40,740 nt of DNA. Origin: an uncultured bacterium. GTDB lineage: Bacteria; Patescibacteriota; Minisyncoccia; Phycocordibacterales; UBA918. Location of the stretch: NCBI GenBank assembly GCA_950073265.1, contig CATMPJ010000005.1, positions 1 through 40,740 of the forward strand, read 5' to 3'. This document shows, piece after piece, positions 8,528-16,605 of this stretch (positions within the stretch are counted from its first letter, which is position 1; every line of letters starts with the position of its first letter). The notes under the pieces were generated by a model, which worked only from the letters and a program-made list of their open reading frames with translations, had not been told where the DNA came from and did no database searches. A program made the translations under genes and the position numbers.

Positions 8528-9283
8528 ATGATTGGAGTTATTGATTCGGGTTCGGGTGGTCTTAGTGTGTTGCTCGAGCTTAAAAAACAGTTTCCTCAGG
8601 CAGATTTTTTATACTACGGCGATATTAAGAATGCTCCCTATGGAGAGAAGACGCATGCCGAACTTTCACGCCTCACCGTAGACGCACTAAAGTTTTTAAA
8701 AGACAACAGAGTTACTAATGTCGTCAGCGCCTGCAACAGTGTGTCTGCCAGCATGGCGATTTCACTTTTTGACACCCTCTTGAGTGCACAGCACATTGTT
8801 GAGATGGTGGGGCCAACGGTGCAGTCGTTCTTGCAAGATACGCGCCGAGTTGCGGTTTGTGCCACACAAGCAACCATTGATTCTGGCATGTACCAGAACG
8901 CTTTTCACATGATAGATAAAGAAATAACCACGATTGCTATTCCAGACCTGGCTGGACAAATAGAATTCGGTGCCACTGAAGAGGACATCAAAAATACCAT
9001 CACCAAAGCCATTTCTGCACAAAGCACTAATTACGATGTTCTTGTACTCGCTTGTACACACTATCCGTTGGTACAAAATGTGTTCAGGAGCGTATTGAAT
9101 GATTCTATAGAAATAATTGATCCAGCCCACGCGGTTGCCGCCCGGGCTAAAAAGCTCTTCAAAGACGAAGAAGGTAGTGACGGTAAGGTACAGTTTGTTA
9201 TCACGAAAGATGCGGGGTCGTTTAGAAATCGGGTTGAAGAACTATTTGCGGACCAGCGCAAAACCATTGAAGTATTGCCATAA
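8528..9283 (+). CDS. murI: Glutamate racemase
   Basis: Converts L-Glu to the D-Glu used by MurD. 251 aa, full length. The N-terminal IGVIDSGSGGLSVL, catalytic Cys69 in SACNS and catalytic Cys176 in ACTHYPL, plus YYGDIKNAPYG, are all present. The SACNSVSA motif replaces the common ACNTASA but keeps the Cys and Asn. It follows pgeF after 10 nt with no Shine-Dalgarno. Confidence 0.95.
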   Translation: MIGVIDSGSGGLSVLLELKKQFPQADFLYYGDIKNAPYGEKTHAELSRLTVDALKFLKDNRVTNVVSACNSVSASMAISLFDTLLSAQHIVEMVGPTVQSFLQDTRRVAVCATQATIDSGMYQNAFHMIDKEITTIAIPDLAGQIEFGATEEDIKNTITKAISAQSTNYDVLVLACTHYPLVQNVFRSVLNDSIEIIDPAHAVAARAKKLFKDEEGSDGKVQFVITKDAGSFRNRVEELFADQRKTIEVLP

Positions 9284-9333
9284 CACTAGCGGCTTGTGAA
9301 CTTACGTACTAGGGTGCTACCATGGTACGTTTC

Positions 9334-9339
9334 TAATAC
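9334..9339 (+). promoter_or_regulatory. Possible -10 box of murC
   Basis: TAATAC ends 6 nt before ATG 9346 in the 62-nt gap between murI and murC. This is a weaker match than the others, but the spacing follows the window's leaderless pattern. Confidence 0.35.
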
Positions 9340-9345
9340 GTACCT

Positions 9346-10653
9346 ATGACTGCTATCGACATAAATCACATCAAGAAAATCCACTTTATCGGCATCGGCG
9401 GCATCGGCATGTCTGCTTTGGCGCGACTAATGTTGCATGAAAAGAAAGTAGTGAGTGGTTCTGATCGTGAACTGACTCCGATTACCAAAGCGCTCGATAC
9501 CGAAGGGGTGCAAATTTTTGGTGAACAATCAACGGCCAATATCACGAAAGATATTGAGCTGGTGATATATACAGAAGCAATTACCGAAGGCAGCGAGGGT
9601 TGGAATGAGCTTCAGCAGGCTCGCTCTTTTGACATTCCAACAGTAAATTATTTTGAAGCCCTGGGCTTGGTTGCTAATCCGTACTATCTGATTGCTGTCG
9701 CTGGCACGCACGGTAAGACGACCGTCACCGCGATGATTACTGACGTCTTTGAAGCAAACGAAAAAGACCCGACCACTATCGTCGGTTCGCTTCGTGCCAA
9801 AACCGGAAGCAACTATCGAGCAGGGAAGAGCAAGTACGCTATTGTGGAAGCGTGTGAATATAAGCGAGACTTCTTGTTTCTCAAGCCAGACATTTTAGTT
9901 ATTACAAATCTCGAACATGAGCACACCGATTACTACAAAGATCTCGCCGCTGTGCAATCAGCGTTTAAGGAATTGGTTGGTCAAATTAATGAAGGTGGCG
10001 TAGTGATTGCCAATACCAAAGACCCAAATGTCGCACCAGTCTTAAAAGGTTGTGCTGCAAAAGTAATTGACTACCTAGAGTTTGTTGATCTCAAACTAAA
10101 ACTTAAACAACCCGGTCTACACAACCGACTCAATGCCGCTGCGGCCTTGGCGGTGGCTAAAAAAGAGAAGCTTGATATGGACACGAGCACAGAAGCGCTT
10201 GAGCAATTCACCGGTACCTGGCGTCGCTTTGAATACAAGGGAGAAATAAATGGTGCAGTAGTCTATGACGACTACGGACACCACCCAACCGAGATTAAAG
10301 CCACCCTTGCTGGTGCTCGTGAACTCTATCCAGACCGAAATATAATCTTGGTGTTTGAGCCACATACGTACAGTCGCACGGCGTCATTGTTCGATGCGTT
10401 CGCTAAGGTGTTTGCCGATGCAGACCAAGTGATTCTGCTGCCAATCTACGCTGCTCGAAATGAAAACCCACACGGAGTTACCAGTCGGGAATTGGCGGTA
10501 AAGGCACTTGAATACAACGACCAAGTCGCATTTATTAAAAGTTATGAAGAGGTGGTGCTGCAGCTTATTAATAACGTAAGTAGTAACGATGTGGTGTTAG
10601 TGATGGGAGCGGGTCCGATTGTTAATCTGACTAAACTTCTATTGAATAAATAA
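9346..10653 (+). CDS. murC: UDP-N-acetylmuramate--L-alanine ligase
   Basis: Adds the first amino acid, L-Ala, to UDP-MurNAc. 435 aa. HFIGIGGIGMSALA at the N-terminus, ATP loop AGTHGKTTVTAM (~123-134), EACEYKRDFL, LEHEHTDYY, HNRLNAAAA, DDYGHHPTEI and FEPHTYSR are the MurC set. The GHHP and EPHTYSR motifs separate it from MurD/E/F. The recycling ligase Mpl shares much of this, but the setting beside murD, murI and pgeF favours MurC. Confidence 0.93.
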   Translation: MTAIDINHIKKIHFIGIGGIGMSALARLMLHEKKVVSGSDRELTPITKALDTEGVQIFGEQSTANITKDIELVIYTEAITEGSEGWNELQQARSFDIPTVNYFEALGLVANPYYLIAVAGTHGKTTVTAMITDVFEANEKDPTTIVGSLRAKTGSNYRAGKSKYAIVEACEYKRDFLFLKPDILVITNLEHEHTDYYKDLAAVQSAFKELVGQINEGGVVIANTKDPNVAPVLKGCAAKVIDYLEFVDLKLKLKQPGLHNRLNAAAALAVAKKEKLDMDTSTEALEQFTGTWRRFEYKGEINGAVVYDDYGHHPTEIKATLAGARELYPDRNIILVFEPHTYSRTASLFDAFAKVFADADQVILLPIYAARNENPHGVTSRELAVKALEYNDQVAFIKSYEEVVLQLINNVSSNDVVLVMGAGPIVNLTKLLLNK

Positions 10654-10663
10654 AATATCTCAT

Positions 10664-11344
10664 ATGGAAAAAGGAGTATTGTCACTGGTTGCAACCCCAA
10701 TCGGAAATCTTGAAGACATCACACTACGGGCGCTACGCATCCTTAAGGAGGCCGATTACGTGCTCTGTGAAGACACTCGTGTCACCGGTAAATTACTCGC
10801 TCACTATGAGATTAAAAATACTTTACGACGCTATGATGCGCACACGAGCGAAGGGATCCATAATCAGATAATCAACGACGTCTTAGAAGGGAAGAGGATT
10901 GCTCTTGTAAGTGACGCGGGTACGCCTGGGGTGAGTGATCCGGGTGTATTGTTGGTTGAACGTGCTCGTGAGGCCGGAGTTACTATAGAAGTTATACCGG
11001 GGGCGTCTGCGGTGACTGCGGCGGTGTCGCTGGCGGGTATTAGTGGTAATCAATTTGCTTTCCTGGGGTTTGTGCCGCAGAAAAAAGGTCGTGAGACATT
11101 TTTTAGAAACCTTTCTGAGTATTCACTGCCCGTGGTGTGTTTTGAGTCGACCCATCGAATTCTTAAAACGCTATCCAGTCTCGATGAACTATATCCATCT
11201 GCCAAAATATACGTCGGTCGTGAATTGACCAAAATGCATGAAGAAATGATTGTCGATACAGCTGGCGCAATCTTAGCGCAGCTTGAAGCTGAACCAGTAC
11301 GGCAGAAAGGAGAATTTGTAGTTATTTTCGACCAGCGAAAATAG
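10664..11344 (+). CDS. rsmI: 16S rRNA (cytidine(1402)-2'-O)-methyltransferase
   Basis: A tetrapyrrole-methylase-fold SAM enzyme that 2'-O-methylates C1402 in the decoding site. 226 aa. Motifs: LVATPIGNLEDIT at the N-terminus, CEDTRVTGKLL, ALVSDAGTPGVSDPG (SAM loop), IPGASAVTAAVS, GFVPQKKG and ESTHRI. It lacks the extra C-terminal region of longer homologues, as expected for a compact genome. The 16S gene in this window retains the CCGCCCGTC target stretch. The gene starts 10 nt after murC and also has TAAAAT 7 nt before ATG, so it may be both operon-read and independently started. Confidence 0.93.
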   Translation: MEKGVLSLVATPIGNLEDITLRALRILKEADYVLCEDTRVTGKLLAHYEIKNTLRRYDAHTSEGIHNQIINDVLEGKRIALVSDAGTPGVSDPGVLLVERAREAGVTIEVIPGASAVTAAVSLAGISGNQFAFLGFVPQKKGRETFFRNLSEYSLPVVCFESTHRILKTLSSLDELYPSAKIYVGRELTKMHEEMIVDTAGAILAQLEAEPVRQKGEFVVIFDQRK

Positions 11345-11370
11345 CCTCAAATTCTATGGCAGCTCGCTAC

Positions 11371-11469
11371 AGTCAGACTCTCCCTTGGTAAGTCGAATCT
11401 GACTAAGCGCCTGCATAAGCAAAATATAGTCGTCGTTACTCTCCTCATGATTTTGCTTAAGTTTGTAGT
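11371..11469. repeat. Two stem candidates downstream of rsmI
   Basis: AGTCAGA (11371-11377) pairs with TCTGACT (11398-11404), and TAAGCAAAAT (11416-11425) pairs with ATTTTGCTTA (11460-11469) across a 34-nt loop. They fill most of the 197-nt gap before the next gene. No T-run follows, and no known riboswitch is recognised. Confidence 0.35.
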
Positions 11470-11529
11470 TATTTTTGATCTATGAATGTAGGTTGATTAT
11501 ACTGACTCGTTTTATCCTGCAATGTGCGT

Positions 11530-11535
11530 TAAAAT
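11530..11535 (+). promoter_or_regulatory. -10 box, leaderless start
   Basis: TAAAAT ends 6 nt before ATG 11542. Confidence 0.45.
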
Positions 11536-11541
11536 AGTTGC

Positions 11542-11769
11542 ATGAGTAAAGAAACATTGGTATTTGTCTTCGGTATTATTCTTTTAGTAATACCATTTCT
11601 TGGCATTCCAGAAGAGTGGCGCCAGTATTTAGTAGCGGTTATAGGTGCATTATTGGTATTTATTGGGTATGCATTGCGGCGAATTGTATTCTTGCGCCGG
11701 ATTGAGCGGCAAAGCGGTGAGCGCGCCTCAGATTCCTTCGTAGAGAGTACAGAGGTAGCGGCGGAATAA
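11542..11769 (+). CDS. Small two-helix membrane protein, unknown
   Basis: 75 aa with two hydrophobic helices, ~5-23 (TLVFVFGIILLVIPFLGIP) and ~28-46 (YLVAVIGALLVFIGYAL), separated by the short turn EEWRQ, then an Arg-rich juxtamembrane stretch and an acidic tail. It is monocistronic: its own -10 box lies upstream and a hairpin downstream. No family recognised. Confidence 0.65.
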   Translation: MSKETLVFVFGIILLVIPFLGIPEEWRQYLVAVIGALLVFIGYALRRIVFLRRIERQSGERASDSFVESTEVAAE

Positions 11770-11775
11770 ATCTAA

Positions 11776-11806
11776 AGGGTCTGTTTTTCTAAGAAAAACA
11801 GACCCT
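11776..11806. terminator. Long perfect hairpin after the small membrane gene
   Basis: AGGGTCTGTTTTTCT and AGAAAAACAGACCCT are perfect complements separated by one base, beginning 7 nt after the stop codon. There is no separate T-run, but the stem itself contains T5/A5; terminator-like. Confidence 0.6.
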
Positions 11807-11841
11807 GTGAGCTATTTTCATTCCGCAGCACATCTTGCTGT

Positions 11842-11847
11842 TATTAT
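11842..11847 (+). promoter_or_regulatory. Extended -10 box selecting the second ATG
   Basis: TGT-TATTAT (11842-11847) abuts ATG 11848 and lies exactly 6 nt before ATG 11854. The usual -10 to +1 distance makes 11854 the likely first base of a leaderless mRNA. Confidence 0.5.
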
Positions 11848-11853
11848 ATGACT

Positions 11854-13365
11854 ATGTCAGACGAACAGAAACCATCTGTACGGTTGTTTTCGCATGAAGA
11901 TGATACGCCTAAAGAAGCGCGCGGAGCACTTATTCCTAGTAGTCTTGCTGTACCAGAGTTGACGGTCGCTAAGGATGCAGATTCTACCTTTAAGTTAACA
12001 GCAAAACGCGCAATGCACACAGCGTTATTACCGATAGCCTCTACGGCAGTGCTGGCACTTGTCTTATTTGGCGGATATAGTATCGCCCCAAATGTAAACA
12101 ATGCTGCTCTCGTACCTTCGGTTACGATTGTAGATCCGTATACAAACAATCAACGTATATTGGAAAACGGTCCAGAAGAAGCTTTGTCAGATTCGTCGGT
12201 CTTTACCGACGTTCGAGACGCTTTCGTTACAGAAAAACAAACCTTTGTTGAAGTCGATATCACTGGATCTAGTGTTCGATACTATGAAAACGGCATACTT
12301 GAACAAGAGAGTGAAATCATTGCTCGCGGCGAACACGGATCCTGGTGGGACATTCCGTCCGGAATATATGAAGTAACAGGAAAGCAAGAGCGTCATTTCT
12401 CAGAATACACCCAGACATATTTTCCGTGGAGTCTGGTATTTGAGGGTAACTACCTGCTGCACGGCGTACCTGAGTATGCTGCGGGGAGTGTAGTAGCGGA
12501 AGATTTTACTGGGGGAGGTGTCCGCCTTCAGACCAGTGAAGCGGAACTATTGTTTAATCAAGTAGAGGAAGGTACTACGGTGCTTGTGCGCGCCCTTGCG
12601 CCAAAACCGCAAGATCGTTTTGTGTACACACCGATTGGTCCAGAAACTACCGCTCGAGAGTACTTGGTGGCCGACATTGATAGTGGTACGATTCTGACCG
12701 CCAAAGGCAAGGATGACGTGGTCTCAATTGCTTCACTTACCAAACTTATGACGGCTGTAGTGACGGCTGAAAAAATCAGCTTAGACAAACGGGTATACGT
12801 AATAGCGCCGACCTTTGTGCAATCACTGATACCGCGCTTAGCAGAGCGTAGCAGTGTATCGATGTATAGCCTACTGCAAATCTTGCTCGTTGAATCTTCT
12901 AATGAGGCGGCTGAAGTTATCGCTGGTGACTACGGCCGCGACGCCTTTATTGAAGAGATGAATAATAAGGCTAGATTGGTAGGGATGTTTGATAGTAATT
13001 TTGCTGACCCTTCTGGACTCAGTGCAGACAACCGTTCTTCAGCCAACGATCTCTTTTTACTTACCAAATACATTTATGACAATCGTGACTTCATCTTTGA
13101 GATTACTGCTACCGGAGAAGCGGTTGGAGTTGAGGGCGGCGGCGAGTTTAGCGCTCTGAACAATTTTAACGAAGTTGAAGAGATTGATAATTTCATCGGC
13201 GGAAAGATTGGCGAGACATTAGCGGCTGGGATGACCTCTATTTCGTTGCACGAGATCATGATTGGAGGACAAAAGCGAACCATCGCAGTAATCATTCTTG
13301 GCTCATCTGCACGTAACGATGACGTGAAAACACTTCTCAATTTTGTCGACGAAAACTATGAGTAG
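11854..13365 (+). CDS. Membrane-anchored L,D-transpeptidase-like / D,D-carboxypeptidase (S11) fusion
   Basis: 503 aa from ATG 11854. Residues ~1-50 are cytoplasmic; there is one membrane anchor at ~56-78; ~115-270 resembles a YkuD L,D-transpeptidase domain (VDITGSSVRYYENGIL, WDIPSGIYEVTGK, LLHGVP); ~275-500 is a serine D,D-carboxypeptidase domain with SLTK (Ser294, Lys297), SSN (~348-350) and a KIG triad at ~451-453 where KTG is usual. The YkuD active-site motif, normally SHGCxR, reads TGGGVR (~219-224), so the catalytic Cys and His are both Gly and this half should be inactive, perhaps only binding peptide. The D,D-carboxypeptidase half looks potentially active, although Thr to Ile in KTG may alter it. 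The role is probably muropeptide trimming outside the membrane. Confidence 0.85.
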   Translation: MSDEQKPSVRLFSHEDDTPKEARGALIPSSLAVPELTVAKDADSTFKLTAKRAMHTALLPIASTAVLALVLFGGYSIAPNVNNAALVPSVTIVDPYTNNQRILENGPEEALSDSSVFTDVRDAFVTEKQTFVEVDITGSSVRYYENGILEQESEIIARGEHGSWWDIPSGIYEVTGKQERHFSEYTQTYFPWSLVFEGNYLLHGVPEYAAGSVVAEDFTGGGVRLQTSEAELLFNQVEEGTTVLVRALAPKPQDRFVYTPIGPETTAREYLVADIDSGTILTAKGKDDVVSIASLTKLMTAVVTAEKISLDKRVYVIAPTFVQSLIPRLAERSSVSMYSLLQILLVESSNEAAEVIAGDYGRDAFIEEMNNKARLVGMFDSNFADPSGLSADNRSSANDLFLLTKYIYDNRDFIFEITATGEAVGVEGGGEFSALNNFNEVEEIDNFIGGKIGETLAAGMTSISLHEIMIGGQKRTIAVIILGSSARNDDVKTLLNFVDENYE

Positions 13366-13370
13366 TGCGC

Positions 13371-13376
13371 TATACT
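13371..13376 (+). promoter_or_regulatory. -10 box of the VirD4-like gene
   Basis: TATACT ends 10 nt before ATG 13387, within the 21-nt gap after the preceding stop. Confidence 0.5.
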
Positions 13377-13386
13377 ACTAATAGCT

Positions 13387-15195
13387 ATGACCAAATTTGA
13401 TCCGGAAAAAATCACCTATTTTGCCAAAACCGATGCCCGAGGCAGTCAGGTGCCGTTTGGTATAAAAGCTCGGGATCGACAGCGTCACATGTACGTGATT
13501 GGGAAGACAGGTATGGGTAAGTCGACGCTCTTGGAGAATATGGCCGTGCAGGATATTCAGAATGGGGAAGGTATGGCGTTCATTGATCCGCACGGGTCAG
13601 CGGCCGAAACGCTCCTTAACTACGTACCGGAACACCGAGTGAATGATGTCGTGTATTTTGCGCCGTTTGATATGGCAAACCCAATCTCCTTCAACGTGAT
13701 GGAAGACGTGGGTGAAGACAAGCGGCACTTGGTGGTGTCAGGCCTCATGTCTACCTTTAAGAAAATCTGGGTCGACGCTTGGAGTGCACGTATGGAGTAT
13801 ATTCTCACCAATGCGTTGCTCGCGTTGATTGAGTATCCGGACACAACGCTTCTGTCTGTAAACAAACTCTTAGCCGATAAAGCCTATCGAAAGAAAGTGG
13901 TTGATTACTGTACTGACCCGTCCGTGAAAGCGTTTTGGAATGAGGAATTTGCCAACTATAGCGACCGGATGGCACAAGATGCGCTGCCAGCGATTCAAAA
14001 CAAAGTGGGGCAATTCACCGGTAATCCGCTGATTCGTAATATCATTGGCCAACCAAAGTCGAGTTTTGATCTGCGAAAAATGATGGACGAGCAAAAGATT
14101 ATCATCATGAACCTCTCTAAAGGTCTGATTGGTGAGACTAACGCTAACTTGCTCGGGTCAATGCTAACGACTCGCATTTATCTGGCAGCGATGAGTCGTG
14201 CTGATTTGCCGGTGGAACAAATGAAGCAAATGCCCAACTTCTATTTTTATGTTGACGAGTTCCAGTCTTTTGCTAATGCGACTTTCGCAAACATTCTCTC
14301 TGAAGCTCGTAAGTATCACCTTAACCTCATTATTGCGCACCAGTACGTAGAGCAAATGGAAGAAGATGTGCGTAATGCGGTATTTGGTAACGTGGGTACG
14401 ACTATTGCGTTTCGGGTTGGTCCGTTTGATGCTGAAGTACTTGAGACGGTGTTTGCGCCGCGATTTACCGCTATCGACTTGGTTAATCTTGGCTTTGCGC
14501 AAATCTACCTCAGTCTCATGATTGATGGGATTGGTTCGCAGCCATTTTCGGCCCAAACCCTGCCGCCAATTCAGCCGCCACATATATCGGCCCGGGAAAT
14601 GACTATCGCTGCGAGTCGCAAGATATACACTAAGCCACGCAGTGAAGTTGAAGAGATAGTCGCTAGTTTGCATACCCCTAAAGAGTCGCAAAAACCACCA
14701 ACAAAAAAGAATCACGATAATAAAAAACAGCCAGCAAAAAACGCGCCAGCTGCAAAAAGCCCTGATGAGTTGCGGGCAATTTTGAGCGATATGACGAAAT
14801 CAAAGCCAGATAACTCGTCAGAAAAGAAGCTGTCACAATCTAATCAGAAAAAACCAGATAAGAATAAAAACCAAGGCAAACAAAAGCCAGCAGAAAAACC
14901 AGATCCAAAGGCCGATCTTAAAAATGCTCTGGCCTCAGTGCTGCAAAATAGTGCCAGTCAGAGTCAGGCCGAAGATAACAATCAGCAGGCTGCGCCACAG
15001 TCTAAAAAAGACACTGACCACAAAAAATCAGCTCCTCAAAACAACACCCAGAAAAATGAGCACGTGCCTAAGAAAACTGGAGATAGCACGCACTCACAGG
15101 ATAAAAGCACGACTCCAGACCAGGATTCTCTTGACCAAAAGTACATTAAAAAAATGCTTAAAGATGAGCCGGCGCAGCGGTCACCGCTTGGGTAA
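13387..15195 (+). CDS. VirD4/TraD-like P-loop ATPase with long disordered tail
   Basis: 602 aa. Walker A GKTGMGKST (39-47) follows a HMYVIGKTG strand, IDPHGSA (~66) matches the DPxG element of the VirD4/TraG-type AAA+ fold, and Walker B FYFYVDEFQSF begins at ~285; AHQYVEQM (~317) is the usual Q-containing sensor strand. No N-terminal membrane helices are visible, unlike classical VirD4 coupling proteins. From ~430 to the end it is a low-complexity Lys/Gln/Pro/Asp/Ser tail. Such ATPases move DNA or protein at the membrane in type IV secretion. Here no VirB4, VirB6 or relaxase gene is nearby, so whether it serves conjugation, DNA uptake or pilus function is open. The next gene starts 2 nt after its stop. 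Confidence 0.85.
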   Translation: MTKFDPEKITYFAKTDARGSQVPFGIKARDRQRHMYVIGKTGMGKSTLLENMAVQDIQNGEGMAFIDPHGSAAETLLNYVPEHRVNDVVYFAPFDMANPISFNVMEDVGEDKRHLVVSGLMSTFKKIWVDAWSARMEYILTNALLALIEYPDTTLLSVNKLLADKAYRKKVVDYCTDPSVKAFWNEEFANYSDRMAQDALPAIQNKVGQFTGNPLIRNIIGQPKSSFDLRKMMDEQKIIIMNLSKGLIGETNANLLGSMLTTRIYLAAMSRADLPVEQMKQMPNFYFYVDEFQSFANATFANILSEARKYHLNLIIAHQYVEQMEEDVRNAVFGNVGTTIAFRVGPFDAEVLETVFAPRFTAIDLVNLGFAQIYLSLMIDGIGSQPFSAQTLPPIQPPHISAREMTIAASRKIYTKPRSEVEEIVASLHTPKESQKPPTKKNHDNKKQPAKNAPAAKSPDELRAILSDMTKSKPDNSSEKKLSQSNQKKPDKNKNQGKQKPAEKPDPKADLKNALASVLQNSASQSQAEDNNQQAAPQSKKDTDHKKSAPQNNTQKNEHVPKKTGDSTHSQDKSTTPDQDSLDQKYIKKMLKDEPAQRSPLG

Positions 15196-15197
15196 AT

Positions 15198-16559
15198 ATG
15201 CGTTGGGGCTGCCTAGTATTTATATTATTGCCAAGTGTAGTGGAAGCGGCGGTAACGATACATGAGGTAGCCTGGATGGGTAACGCAACGTCAGCCAACT
15301 ACGAATGGATAGAACTTCACAATGATGGAGCTGCTACACCTCTCGATGGCTGGGTGCTTAGCGACGGAAAGAATTTATCAATTACGCTGTCCGGTACCAT
15401 TCCCCAAAACAGCTATGCCGTTTTAGAGCGTTCGACAGATGATTCGGCGCCTGGAACGGCTTTTCTTTTGTATAGTGGGGCGTTGGTTAATAGCGGTGCC
15501 ACATTATCGTTGCGGCGCAGTGACGGGTTCTTGGAAGACCAGGTGGCGGGCGGTGATGCGTGGCAAAATATTGGTGGTGATAATACCACCAAAGAAACCG
15601 CCCAATATACATCAGCTGGTTGGGTTACTGCCAAGGCGACCCCGGGCAAAGCTAATGAGGAAAAGACAACTACGAAAGAAACACAAACCAATACGAGTAA
15701 CACAAGTGACACGAGTACATCAAACCGCAATACAACCAGTGCGGTAAAAAGAAGTGAACCAGATGAGCCAAAGAGTTTAGAGCTTTTACCATCATCTCTA
15801 GAACTGGCGGTGACTGCGCCCGAGACTGGGTACGTTAATCAAGAAATCGTCTTTAGTGCCGATGCCTCTGGCATCGGCACTACGCTCACCAACTCATTGT
15901 CCTACGAGTGGAATTTTGGTGATGGTATGACAGATGGTGGGGAAGAAGTCTCACACCGGTTTCAATTTCCGGGTACGTACGTGGTGATGGTGTACGGACA
16001 CTACAAGCGTCAAGAGCAGGTAGCTAGACACGAGATAACGATTCTGCCGGTGACGTTGTCGCTCTCGCGTAATCGTACCGGTGATTTGCAGATTAATAAC
16101 AATGCGCAGTACGAAGTTGATATCTCTGGTTTCACTATACAGGGCAGTAAGTCATTCACATTTGCAGAGCACAGCATTGTGCTACCGCTTCAAACCATCA
16201 CGTTGCATGCGTATGATATTGGTGGCAACGCCACCTTGTATGATGAGACAGGAGCTTATATCGCTTCAGAAACCACGGCTGCGCCAGCTGTCGCTACAGC
16301 CGCAGCTACCCCACAACCCCTCGCTCGTTCCACCACCTATAGCGCACCAACATTCACTAAGTTACCTACATCAGAAAATTCCGATATTCTGAACCAGACA
16401 GAAGCAACAACTAGTCAGCCAACTGTCATCTCCATCAACCAAGAAAGTCGCAATCCTAATCAAGCAACTCCAACAGCAAACAACAACCGCTGGCCGTATG
16501 CAGCTCTCGCTGGTCTACTCGTCCTCGGGATTGGTGGTGTGGTGTATCGAAGGGTGTGA
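15198..16559 (+). CDS. Secreted lamin-tail (LTD) and PKD domain surface protein
   Basis: 453 aa. A signal peptide of ~18 residues ends VVEA-A. A lamin-tail domain follows at ~19-130 (IHEVAWMGNATSANYEWIELHND, GWVLSDG), then a Thr/Ser/Asn-rich linker (~150-185), a PKD-type domain at ~205-280 (YEWNFGDGM, FPGTYVVMVYG), a further beta-rich stretch, a Pro/Thr/Asn-rich stalk and a C-terminal membrane helix ending YRRV. It is exported and anchored at both or one end. LTD and PKD domains are generally found in surface and adhesion proteins or attached to nucleases; no catalytic domain is visible. Tight coupling to the VirD4-like gene suggests a joint role, which is inference. Confidence 0.85.
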   Translation: MRWGCLVFILLPSVVEAAVTIHEVAWMGNATSANYEWIELHNDGAATPLDGWVLSDGKNLSITLSGTIPQNSYAVLERSTDDSAPGTAFLLYSGALVNSGATLSLRRSDGFLEDQVAGGDAWQNIGGDNTTKETAQYTSAGWVTAKATPGKANEEKTTTKETQTNTSNTSDTSTSNRNTTSAVKRSEPDEPKSLELLPSSLELAVTAPETGYVNQEIVFSADASGIGTTLTNSLSYEWNFGDGMTDGGEEVSHRFQFPGTYVVMVYGHYKRQEQVARHEITILPVTLSLSRNRTGDLQINNNAQYEVDISGFTIQGSKSFTFAEHSIVLPLQTITLHAYDIGGNATLYDETGAYIASETTAAPAVATAAATPQPLARSTTYSAPTFTKLPTSENSDILNQTEATTSQPTVISINQESRNPNQATPTANNNRWPYAALAGLLVLGIGGVVYRRV

Positions 16560-16591
16560 CGGCTTTCGAGCAAAACCACTATAAACTCTGT

Positions 16592-16597
16592 TATTAT
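16592..16597 (+). promoter_or_regulatory. Extended -10 box of the first glycan-island gene
   Basis: TGT-TATTAT ends 8 nt before ATG 16606. Confidence 0.5.
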
Positions 16598-16605
16598 AGG
16601 CAATT

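Noticed and set aside
11345-11541. Riboswitch or sRNA in the gap after rsmI
   Set aside because: Stems are present, but no known aptamer core, no terminator T-run, and the next gene has its own -10 box adjacent to the ATG.
14164-14715. 183-aa minus-strand ORF
   Set aside because: Shadow of the VirD4-like gene, whose Walker A and B motifs are on the plus strand in this region.
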